In this document: piece by piece, positions 15,680 through 22,696 of the stretch
How positions within the stretch are numbered: position 1 is the first letter of the stretch
How the letters are laid out: every line of letters begins with the position of its first letter
Source: Thermopetrobacter sp.
GTDB lineage: Bacteria > Pseudomonadota > Alphaproteobacteria > Rhizobiales > Aestuariivirgaceae
Length of the DNA stretch: 22,696 nucleotides
Assembly (NCBI GenBank): GCA_011374735.1
Contig: DRPD01000296.1
Location: forward strand, 1-22,696
Reading direction: 5' to 3'
The notes under the pieces: model-generated
Database searches by the model: none
Told to the model about the DNA's origin: nothing
Seen by the model: the letters and a program-made list of their open reading frames with translations, nothing else
Made by a program: the position numbers and the translations under genes

Positions 15680-16075
15680 GTCCTCCCCTCGCGGCGCGCC
15701 GGTGGCGGCAGCTTGCCCAAAAGGCCGTGCGGAAACAAGAGGCGCGACGCCCGCGCGGGGCGGTTCTCCAAGGGTTTTTGCCGATCGTGCGAGCGCCGTC
15801 GCGACACGCCTATTAAGAGTCTCTTAACAGTTCCCTCGCTTAATGGTTGTCGTCACTGGCGGCATGGGCGCGGTCGCGTGAGTTCTTCCCTTCGTTTCGC
15901 AACCGATTCAATGCGCATGAACACATGGGCGGCCGGCATGGCGATGGCGGGCGCTGGACAAAGCCTCCGCGATCCGAATCAATAGAACAGATGATTCGCA
16001 TCCATTTCATCACGGATGCGCAACCAGCTTGGGCTGGCTGGTCATTCGAGGGGCACTTGATCGGGAGCGGGCCTG
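15680..16075. other. Divergent regulatory region between importer operon and PleC-like kinase
   Basis: No gene is seen in these 396 bp. The region holds a CtrA-type site at 15813-15828, four GANTC sites (15817, 15905, 15976, 15993) and a 7-bp-stem hairpin (CGCATCC/GGATGCG) at 15997-16020 in the presumed leader of the kinase gene. I see no convincing sigma70 promoter for the importer operon. Confidence 0.65.
15813..15828 (+). promoter_or_regulatory. CtrA-type binding site upstream of the PleC-like gene, with GANTC in its centre
   Basis: TTAAGAGTCTCTTAAC matches TTAA-N7-TTAAC exactly. Its first 15 bases form a perfect palindrome, and GAGTC at 15817-15821 is a GANTC (CcrM methylation) site. It lies about 250 bp before the kinase ATG and about 135 bp before the divergent importer operon. 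Confidence 0.55.
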
Positions 16076-18370
16076 ATGGCGCGCACGGGGCTGGAAGAAC
16101 TTTTCGCACACGCGCACGAGGGCCGCTCGCGGCGCGACATCCCTTCGCACATCGGCGCCGTGAACACGCCGCGCCTGAAACGCATCGTCAACGTGCTCAC
16201 GGCGCTGGCGGCACTGTTCATCGCCACGGCCTTGCCGGCTCATCTGTGGCAACTGCGCGGCCAGATGCTGGACGTGCAGCAGCGGCTGACGTCCCTGCAG
16301 GCGCAGGTGGCGGCGCACCAGCTGTCGCGCTTGCTGCGAGTGCCGGGAGCGGCGACGGCGCGCATGCCGGTGGATGACGATCTGGGCCGGATTTTGAGTG
16401 CTTCCGCCCTTGCCGATGGGCGGCGCTATCTGGTGGTCGATGCGTCCGGCTCCATCACCGCGCGCTGGCCGGGGGCGGCGCGTGGAGAGCGCCTCACGGC
16501 GCCGCCGTTGGCCGATCTCGGGCGCGCCGGCGATGGCGCGAACGTGCGGCGGATCGACGTGCGCGGCTTGCGGTGGCTCGCCGTTTCGGTCGCGCTGGCC
16601 GGCGTGCCGGGCGCGCTGGTGGTGTTGCAGCCGGTGGAGGCGGCGCTGGCCGGCTGGTGGCGGCGGGCGCGGTTGCTGGCGCTGGCGGCGGGGCTGACGC
16701 TGTTGCTGATCGGGGCGCTCAACCTGGCCTTCAACGCCAAGGCGGCGCAGGCGATGGAGGCGGCGGAATCGCTGCACACCGCCACCACCAAGCTCGACGC
16801 GGCGCTGAACAAGGGCGGCTGCGGCCTGTGGGACTGGGACGTGGCACGCGGGCGGGTGTTCTGGTCGGCCTCGATGTATGAACTTCTGGGGATGGAGCAG
16901 ACGGGCGAATATCTCTCCTATGGCGATATCGCGGCGCGCCAGCATCCGGACGAGACGCCCATCGCGCAATTGCTGGAGGACATGCTGACCGGCGGCAGGC
17001 GGTCGTTCGATCATCGCTTTCGATTGCGCCACGCGGAAGGCCATTGGGTGTGGCTCAGGGCGCGCGGCGCGCTGGTGACGGGACAGGAGGAAGACGCGCC
17101 GCATCTGGTGGGCATCGCCATCGACATCAGCGAACAGAAGAAGGTGAGCGCGCAAAGCCGCGAGGCGGAGCTGCGCCTGCGCGAGGCCATCGAGGCGATC
17201 TCCGGCCCGTTCGCCCTGTGGGACGCCAAGAACCGGCTGGTGATGTGCAATTCGCAGTTCCGCCAGTTTCACGCGCTGGACGACGACGCCTGCAAACTGG
17301 GCACGCCCTATGAGGAGCTGATGAAGTCGGCGCGGCGGCCGACGGTGCACAGCCGCACCCGCATTCCCGGCGACGACGGCGGCGAGGAAGTCGTCGCGGA
17401 AGTGCAGACCGCCGGCGGGCGCTGGTATCAGATCAACGAACGGCAAATCCGCGATCGTGGCTTCGTCTCCGTGGGCACCGACATCACCGAGGTGAAGCGC
17501 CAGCAGGAGCAGCTGCAACGCTCCGAGCGGGAGCTGAAGAAGATCGTCGGCGAGCTGGAGCAGGCGCGGCAGGAAGTGGAAATGAAGAACCAGCGGCTGG
17601 CCGATCTGGTGGACAAATACGTGCGGGCCAGCGAAGCGGCGGAAGCGGCCAACCGCGCCAAGTCGGAATTCCTGGCCAACATGAGCCACGAGTTGCGCAC
17701 GCCGCTCAATCCGATCATCGGGTTCGCCGACACCATGCGCGGCGAGGTGCTGGGGCCGCTGCCGGAGAAGTATCGGGACTACGCGGCGCACATCGGCGCG
17801 TCGGCGCGCCACATGCTGACGCTGGTGGAAGACATGCTGGACATGGCGCGCATCGAGGCCGGGCGCATGGCGCTGCGGCCGGAGAAGACCGATCTGGCGC
17901 GGGTCGTATCGGAGGCGGCGCAGATGCTGGCCTCGGAGGCGCGGGAGAAGAAGCTGGCGCTGGCGGTGGAGGTGCCGCGGCTCACGCTGATGGCCGACCC
18001 CCGGCGGCTGAAGCAGGTGGTGATCAACCTGTTGTCCAACGCCATCAAGTTCACCGATGCGGGCGGCCGCATCCTGGTGGCCGCGGAGGCCGGCGGCGAG
18101 CAGGTGCGGCTGATGGTGCGCGACACCGGCATCGGCATCGCGCCGGAGATGATCGAGAAGCTGTGCCAGCCATTCGAGCAGGTGGAAAGCGCCACCCGGC
18201 GCAGCAACGGCGGCTCCGGGCTGGGGCTGGCCATTTCGCGCTCGCTGGTGGAAATGCATGGCGGGCGGCTGGAGATCGCCAGCACACCTGGCGAAGGCAC
18301 CACGGTGACGGTGATCCTGCCGCGCCGGGCCGGGGGGCGGGCCGCGGATGCGGCGCAGCGGGTGGCCTGA
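16076..18370 (+). CDS. pleC: PleC-like PAS-domain sensor histidine kinase
   Basis: A 764-residue membrane kinase. Two membrane spans (about 37-58 and 198-221) flank a periplasmic sensor segment. A PAS domain with PAC-type ending follows (about 240-355), then a second PAS (about 365-475) whose AIEAISGPFALWDAKNRLVM and RWYQINERQIRDRGFVSVG segments resemble the PAS-7 of alphaproteobacterial PleC. A coiled coil leads to the HisKA box ANMSHELRTPLNPIIGF (His538). The ATPase domain has its N box at 650 (INLLSNAIKF) and Gly boxes at about 683 (DTGIGIAPEM) and 712 (GGSGLGLAIS). PleC is a kinase/phosphatase acting on the polarity regulators DivK and PleD. GGGAGCGGG precedes the ATG at 16076. It converges on glnE, 18 bp away. 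Orthology rests on architecture and neighbourhood. Confidence 0.83.
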   Translation: MARTGLEELFAHAHEGRSRRDIPSHIGAVNTPRLKRIVNVLTALAALFIATALPAHLWQLRGQMLDVQQRLTSLQAQVAAHQLSRLLRVPGAATARMPVDDDLGRILSASALADGRRYLVVDASGSITARWPGAARGERLTAPPLADLGRAGDGANVRRIDVRGLRWLAVSVALAGVPGALVVLQPVEAALAGWWRRARLLALAAGLTLLLIGALNLAFNAKAAQAMEAAESLHTATTKLDAALNKGGCGLWDWDVARGRVFWSASMYELLGMEQTGEYLSYGDIAARQHPDETPIAQLLEDMLTGGRRSFDHRFRLRHAEGHWVWLRARGALVTGQEEDAPHLVGIAIDISEQKKVSAQSREAELRLREAIEAISGPFALWDAKNRLVMCNSQFRQFHALDDDACKLGTPYEELMKSARRPTVHSRTRIPGDDGGEEVVAEVQTAGGRWYQINERQIRDRGFVSVGTDITEVKRQQEQLQRSERELKKIVGELEQARQEVEMKNQRLADLVDKYVRASEAAEAANRAKSEFLANMSHELRTPLNPIIGFADTMRGEVLGPLPEKYRDYAAHIGASARHMLTLVEDMLDMARIEAGRMALRPEKTDLARVVSEAAQMLASEAREKKLALAVEVPRLTLMADPRRLKQVVINLLSNAIKFTDAGGRILVAAEAGGEQVRLMVRDTGIGIAPEMIEKLCQPFEQVESATRRSNGGSGLGLAISRSLVEMHGGRLEIASTPGEGTTVTVILPRRAGGRAADAAQRVA

Positions 18371-18383
18371 GCGCCCCCTCCCC

Positions 18384-18405
18384 TCACCTCACGATGCTGA
18401 GGTGA
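18384..18405. other. Hairpin at the convergent pleC/glnE ends
   Basis: TCACCTCA and TGAGGTGA pair perfectly over 8 bp around a 6-nt loop. The hairpin contains the glnE stop codon. There is no T-run on either side, so it is at best a weak terminator or a 3'-end stabiliser. Confidence 0.4.
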
Positions 18406-21298
18406 AGCGCGCGAAGATCTCCGTGACGCGCCGCTGATGATCGCGCAAGGTGGCGGTGGCGGCGTCCAGACCCGGGGCGCCGGTGGCGGCGGCGACGAGA
18501 CGCGCGAAGCCTTCCGGCACCTCTTTCCCAGCGGGGCGGAACCCTTCGCGCACGCACAGGCGCAAGATATGGATGAGACGCTGATAGAGATCGAGCGCCG
18601 CTGAGAGCTGTTCCGCTTCCGTTTCAGGCAACAGGCCCGCATCGCGCAGCGCCGCCAACGCCTGCGCGGTGTTCTGATGCAGGATCGACGGGTGCGCGCG
18701 GGCGTGGACGAGTTGCAGCGCCTGGACGATGAACTCGATGTCGATCAGGCCGCCGGCGGCCAGCTTGATGTCCCATGCGGAATGGGGCGGCTTCTCCTTC
18801 CCGATGCGGCGGCGCATGGCGGCCACCTCGGCCCATACGGCGCGCGGGTCGCGGCGGCGGGTCAGCGTGGCGCGCACGATCTTCCCGACGCGCCGCGCCA
18901 GCGCGGCATGCCCGGCGACGGCGCGGGCGCGGGTGAGCGCCAGATGCTCCCACAGCCAGGCGCTTTCGGCATGATAGGCGGCGAAGCTCGCGATATGAGT
19001 GGCCACCGGCCCCTGTGAGCCGGAGGGGCGCAGCCGCATGTCCACCTCGTAGAGCGTTCCCTCCGCCGTCGGCGCGGAGAGGGCGTTGATGAGGCGCTGG
19101 GCGAGACGGGAGAAATACTGCCCGGCGGCCAGCGCGCGGGGGCCGGCGCTTTCGGCATCGGGCGGGAAGTCGCAGACGATGATGAGATCGAGATCGGACG
19201 TGGCGGTCATCTCCCGCCCGCCCAGGCGGCCCATGGCGATGACGCTCATGGCGCCGCCCTCCACCACCCCGTGGGCGCGGCACATCTGCCGTTCGGCCAG
19301 TTGCAGCATGCGCCCGATAGCGGCTTCGGCCAGCGCCGCGCAGGCCGCTTCCGCCTCTTGATGGGTGAGCGTTTCGGCGATCAGCCGCACGCCGATGCGA
19401 AATTTCCACTCGTTGACGAAGCGGCGCGTTGCATCGAGGGTATCCTCGTCGTCCAGTTCTTCGGGCGCGGCGGCGGCGAGCATCCGCCCGATTTCCTTCC
19501 CGTCAGGCAATTCCGCGAAGAAGTCCGGCTCCAGCACGGCGTCGAACAGGCGCGGGCGGCGGGCCAGCTGGGCGGCCAGCAGCGGCGCGGTGACCAGAAT
19601 GGTGATGAGCAGATCGAGCCATTTCGGATGGGCCCGCAGCAGCGCGAAGAGCTGAACCCCGGCCGGCAGCCCTTGCAGAAAGCGGTCGAAGGCGGCCAGC
19701 CCGGCGTCGGCGTCGCCGGCGCGGGCGATGGCGGCGAGCAGGGCCGGCGTCAGCATGGTGAGGGATTCGCGGGCGGTTTCGGCGCGCATGGCCGGGTAGC
19801 GCCCATAGTGCCAGCCGCGGATGAGGCGGGCGGCGTCGGCCGGGCGGGCGAAGCCCAGGCGGGCCAGGGTGCGCAGCGTTTCCGGATCGTCATCGACGCC
19901 GGTGAACACCAGCGACCCCTGCTGCACGGCCAGTTCCGGCTGATCGGCGAACAGGGCGTCGTAATGTCCCTGCACGGTTTCGAGAATGGGGCGCAGATGA
20001 GCGGCGAAATCCTCACGGGTGGCGAAACCGGCGAAGCGGGCGAAACATTCCAGCGCCGCGTCGTCGGTTGGCAGCGTCTGGGTCTGGTGGTCGTGGAGCA
20101 TCTGCAGGCGGTGTTCGAGGCGCCGCAATTCGCGATAGGCGGCGTCCATCTCGCCGGCCACCGGCGGCGTGATCCAGCGCGCCCGGGCCAGCGCGTGAAG
20201 CATGTCCAGGGTGGCGCGGCCGCGCAGGGAGGGGTCGCGGCCGCCGGCGATGAGCTGCTGGGTCTGCACGAAGAATTCGATCTCACGGATGCCGCCGCGG
20301 CCGAGCTTGATGTCATGGCCGGCGCTGGCGATCTCGCCGTGGCCCTTCACGGCGTGGATCTGGCGTTTCAGGGCCTGTACGTCGGCGATGGCGGCGAAAT
20401 CCAGATGCTTGCGCCATATCCACGGGGACAACTCGCTCAGAAACGCCGCGCCCAGCGCCATGTCGCCGGCGCAGGGGCGGGCCTTTATCATGGCGGCGCG
20501 CTCCCAGTTCTGGCCGGTGGACTGATAGTAGAGCAAGGCCGCTTCGGTGCTGATGGCCACCTGAGTGGAGCCGGGATCGGGGCGCAGGCGCAGATCGGTG
20601 CGAAACACATAACCGTCGCCGGTGGTTTCGGAAAGGATTTTCACCAGCCGCCGGACAAGACGGACGAACAGCGGGCCGGCCTCTTCGCCGGCGGCCAGCG
20701 GGGCGCGGCCGGGGTCGTGGAAAACGATGAGGTCGATGTCGGAGGAGTAGTTCAGCTCGCCGGCGCCCAGCTTGCCCATGGCCAGTACGAACAGGCCCGA
20801 CGCGGCGGGATCGGCATGGCGCAGCCGGCCGCGCGCGTGCAGGTCGCGCAGACAGAAGGCGAGCGCGGCGGAAACGGCGGCGTCGGCAAAGGCGGTGAGG
20901 TTTTCCATCACCGTTTGCAAGGGCCAGTAACCGGCCATGTCGGCCAGCGCCACCAACAGGGCGACGCGGCGGCGGATGCGGCGCAAGGCGCGCATGATGG
21001 CCGCTTCGCTCTCCGCCTCGGCGGCGGCGCGGGTATGGGCCAGCAGTTCCCGCATCAGCGCGGCCGGATCGTCGCTGAAACAGCGCGCGGCGAAGTCCGG
21101 TTCGGCGAGGATGACGCGGGTGAGGAAGGAAGAAGCGCCGAAGATGGCGGTGAGGAGATTGGCGGCGCGTTCATCGCCGCTGACGATGGCATGGAGAGGG
21201 TGGCCGCTGTCGCGCAGCCGCGCCAGGGCGGCTCGCGCCACCGGCGGATCGGCGGGTGGCGGCAAGGGAGTGAACGCGGAGGAGAGAACGCCCGCCAT
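18389..21298 (-). CDS. glnE: Bifunctional glutamine synthetase adenylyltransferase/adenylyl-removing enzyme
   Basis: A 969-residue enzyme, normal for the family, that adds and removes AMP on glutamine synthetase in response to PII signalling. The two nucleotidyltransferase domains are both intact: MGKLGAGELNYSSDIDL (174-190) in the N-terminal, adenylyl-removing half and MGRLGGREMTATSDLDL (689-705) in the C-terminal, adenylylating half. Each has the G-[KR]-L-G-x-x-E/R and D-x-D metal motif, followed by the helical regions typical of GlnE (KLGRGGIREIEFFVQ and KLAAGGLIDIEFIVQ). The gene starts 21 bp after the upstream sensor kinase, without a clear ribosome-binding site, which suggests translational coupling. 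The neighbourhood (sensor kinase, glnE, convergent PleC-like kinase) is seen in other alphaproteobacteria. Confidence 0.97.
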   Translation of the reverse strand: MAGVLSSAFTPLPPPADPPVARAALARLRDSGHPLHAIVSGDERAANLLTAIFGASSFLTRVILAEPDFAARCFSDDPAALMRELLAHTRAAAEAESEAAIMRALRRIRRRVALLVALADMAGYWPLQTVMENLTAFADAAVSAALAFCLRDLHARGRLRHADPAASGLFVLAMGKLGAGELNYSSDIDLIVFHDPGRAPLAAGEEAGPLFVRLVRRLVKILSETTGDGYVFRTDLRLRPDPGSTQVAISTEAALLYYQSTGQNWERAAMIKARPCAGDMALGAAFLSELSPWIWRKHLDFAAIADVQALKRQIHAVKGHGEIASAGHDIKLGRGGIREIEFFVQTQQLIAGGRDPSLRGRATLDMLHALARARWITPPVAGEMDAAYRELRRLEHRLQMLHDHQTQTLPTDDAALECFARFAGFATREDFAAHLRPILETVQGHYDALFADQPELAVQQGSLVFTGVDDDPETLRTLARLGFARPADAARLIRGWHYGRYPAMRAETARESLTMLTPALLAAIARAGDADAGLAAFDRFLQGLPAGVQLFALLRAHPKWLDLLITILVTAPLLAAQLARRPRLFDAVLEPDFFAELPDGKEIGRMLAAAAPEELDDEDTLDATRRFVNEWKFRIGVRLIAETLTHQEAEAACAALAEAAIGRMLQLAERQMCRAHGVVEGGAMSVIAMGRLGGREMTATSDLDLIIVCDFPPDAESAGPRALAAGQYFSRLAQRLINALSAPTAEGTLYEVDMRLRPSGSQGPVATHIASFAAYHAESAWLWEHLALTRARAVAGHAALARRVGKIVRATLTRRRDPRAVWAEVAAMRRRIGKEKPPHSAWDIKLAAGGLIDIEFIVQALQLVHARAHPSILHQNTAQALAALRDAGLLPETEAEQLSAALDLYQRLIHILRLCVREGFRPAGKEVPEGFARLVAAATGAPGLDAATATLRDHQRRVTEIFARFTSAS

Positions 21299-21319
21299 GG
21301 CGGGCAGTGTAACGGCGGT

Positions 21320-22696
21320 TCAGGCTTTGGGGAAGCGCAACGCCGCCTTCAGGCCCGGTTGGTTGTTGGACAGCTCCAGTTCTCCGCCATGCAGGCGGGC
21401 GATGGAATCGACCAGCGACAACCCCAGCCCGGAACCCGGCGCGGTGCGTGATGCATCGAGACGCACGAAGCGGCCCTTGACCCGCTCGGTGTCGGCGGCG
21501 CGGATGCCGGGGCCGTGGTCGGCGACGCTGAGCACCACGTGATCGGCGGTGGTCTGGACGCTGATGGTGATGTCCGGCGGGGCGTCGTCGCGGCGGCCGT
21601 ATTTCAGGGCGTTGTCCAGCAGGTTGACCAGCGCCTGGGCGATCAGCTGGCGGTCGCCGGTGACCGGGGCGGTGGCGGGGATGCGCGCCTTCAGCGTGCC
21701 GCTCTCGTCCTCGATGATGGGCTCATACAGCTCCGCCACCTCGCGGGCGATGGCGGCCACGTCCACCGGCCCGAAGCCGGCCGCCGCCTGGCCCGATTCG
21801 GCGCGGGCGATGAACAGCATGGCGCGGAAGGTCTTGAGCAGCTCGTCGGCGTTGGTGATGGTGGTGCGCAGGGCCTCGCGGTGGGCCTCGGGGTCATTGC
21901 TGGCCAGGGCGCTCTCGGCCTGGGCGCGCAGGCGGGTGAGCGGCGTCTTGAGGTCGTGGGCGATGTTGGAGGATACCTCGCGCATGCCTTTCATCAGCCG
22001 CTCGATCTGGTCGAGCATGTCGTTGATGGCTCCGGCCAGGCGGTCGAGTTCGTCGCCGCTGTCGCCGACCGGCACGCGGCGCGCCAGGCGGCCGGCGCGG
22101 ATGGCGTTGACGGTGGCGGTGATGGCCTCGATGCGGCGCAGGAAGTTGCGCGACAGATAGAGGCCGCCGCCCAGGCCCAGCAGCAGCATCCACCCCAGGG
22201 CCCAGAACAGGGTGTTGCGGATGATGCGGCCGAAGTCGCGCAGCTCGCCGACATCGCGGCCGATGAGCAGGTTATAGCCGCCTTTCAGCTTGACGACATA
22301 GGCGCGGGCATGGCGGGCCTGCAGGCCGCCTTCGGCATCGACGCCGTAAGTGAACTCGATCCAGCCCTCGCGGTTGAGCGCCAGAGTGGGCAGGGTGCGC
22401 AGGTTGCCGGCCATGGCCCGGCCTTCGGGAGAGGTGAGCAGATACAGCCCCGATCCGCCACGGCGGCTTCTGGCCTTGATGACGGCGGCGACGCCGGGCA
22501 CACCGTTGAGCGCGTATTGCTCGGCCACGCCCTGCACCTCCGCGGCGATGGCGGCCTCGGCCTGATCGTCCAGCAACTTCAGGGTCTGCCAGTAGACATA
22601 GCCCAGGATGGCGCCGACGGAGAGCGCGAACACCACCATGTAGATGGCGGCCTGATGGAAGGTGGAGGTGCGCAGCAGGCGCAGTGTCCACGGTGC
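21320..22696 (-). CDS. HAMP-domain sensor histidine kinase, 5' end outside window
   Basis: The minus-strand frame stays open from the Met codon at 22639 to the window edge, encoding LRLLRTSTFHQAAIY before it, which is typical of the N-terminus of this kinase type. The true start is therefore probably beyond the window. The visible part has a first membrane span (VVFALSVGAILGYVYW), a periplasmic domain of about 120 residues, a second span (LFWALGWMLLLGLGGGLYL), and a HAMP linker. The HisKA box is SSNIAHDLKTPLTRLRAQ (His codon 21956-21958). The ATPase domain has NLLDNALKYG, VADHGPGI and GSGLGLSLV. The signal is unknown. A response-regulator partner is expected upstream, outside the window. It precedes glnE by 21 bp and probably shares its transcript. 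Confidence 0.92.
   Translation of the reverse strand, partial: APWTLRLLRTSTFHQAAIYMVVFALSVGAILGYVYWQTLKLLDDQAEAAIAAEVQGVAEQYALNGVPGVAAVIKARSRRGGSGLYLLTSPEGRAMAGNLRTLPTLALNREGWIEFTYGVDAEGGLQARHARAYVVKLKGGYNLLIGRDVGELRDFGRIIRNTLFWALGWMLLLGLGGGLYLSRNFLRRIEAITATVNAIRAGRLARRVPVGDSGDELDRLAGAINDMLDQIERLMKGMREVSSNIAHDLKTPLTRLRAQAESALASNDPEAHREALRTTITNADELLKTFRAMLFIARAESGQAAAGFGPVDVAAIAREVAELYEPIIEDESGTLKARIPATAPVTGDRQLIAQALVNLLDNALKYGRRDDAPPDITISVQTTADHVVLSVADHGPGIRAADTERVKGRFVRLDASRTAPGSGLGLSLVDSIARLHGGELELSNNQPGLKAALRFPKA

Noticed and set aside
15847..16377. Plus-strand 176-residue open frame overlapping the start of the PleC-like kinase
   Set aside because: No recognisable domain; it overlaps the regulatory region and the kinase gene in another frame.

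Overview
The window is GC-rich, nearly fully coding DNA from an alphaproteobacterium. The evidence for that group is a PodJ-like polarity factor, a PleC-like PAS histidine kinase next to glnE, two full CtrA-type sites (TTAA-N7-TTAAC) and GANTC sites in promoter regions. The order is uncertain. The glnE/PleC-kinase neighbourhood recalls Rhizobiales, but related orders could share it.

Layout. Positions 1-1194 hold the 3' part of an aminoglycoside-phosphotransferase-like/P-loop ATPase fusion gene. A 126-bp in-frame repeat carrying a long hairpin has expanded next to its catalytic loop. A convergent MerR regulator follows at 1189-1596. A divergent promoter region (operator-like inverted repeat, CtrA box) leads into a 1087-residue PodJ-like protein, then a small membrane protein and apaG, all on the plus strand. 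Positions 6087-10569 hold two adjacent genes for exported proteins of unknown function. The first ends in 57 tandem heptapeptides of the form R-S/T-aromatic-H-x-x-G, and a bidirectional terminator closes the pair.

Positions 10662-15679, all minus strand, encode a BMP-family (nucleoside/purine type) ABC importer: a double-NBD ATPase, two permeases and the periplasmic binding protein. A roughly 400-bp gap with an array of hairpin repeats separates the binding protein gene from the permeases. A second CtrA box with several GANTC sites precedes the PleC-like kinase (16076-18370), which converges on glnE. A transmembrane sensor kinase gene, cut by the window end, lies upstream of glnE.

The main novelties are three. 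First, the heptad-repeat protein and its partner look like an undescribed envelope or secreted module. Second, a family of palindromic elements has a conserved core and outer arms that vary from copy to copy but stay self-complementary; it occurs both between genes and in frame inside a gene. Third, the podJ-like and pleC-like genes share an apparent CtrA site, linking polarity genes into one cell-cycle circuit.
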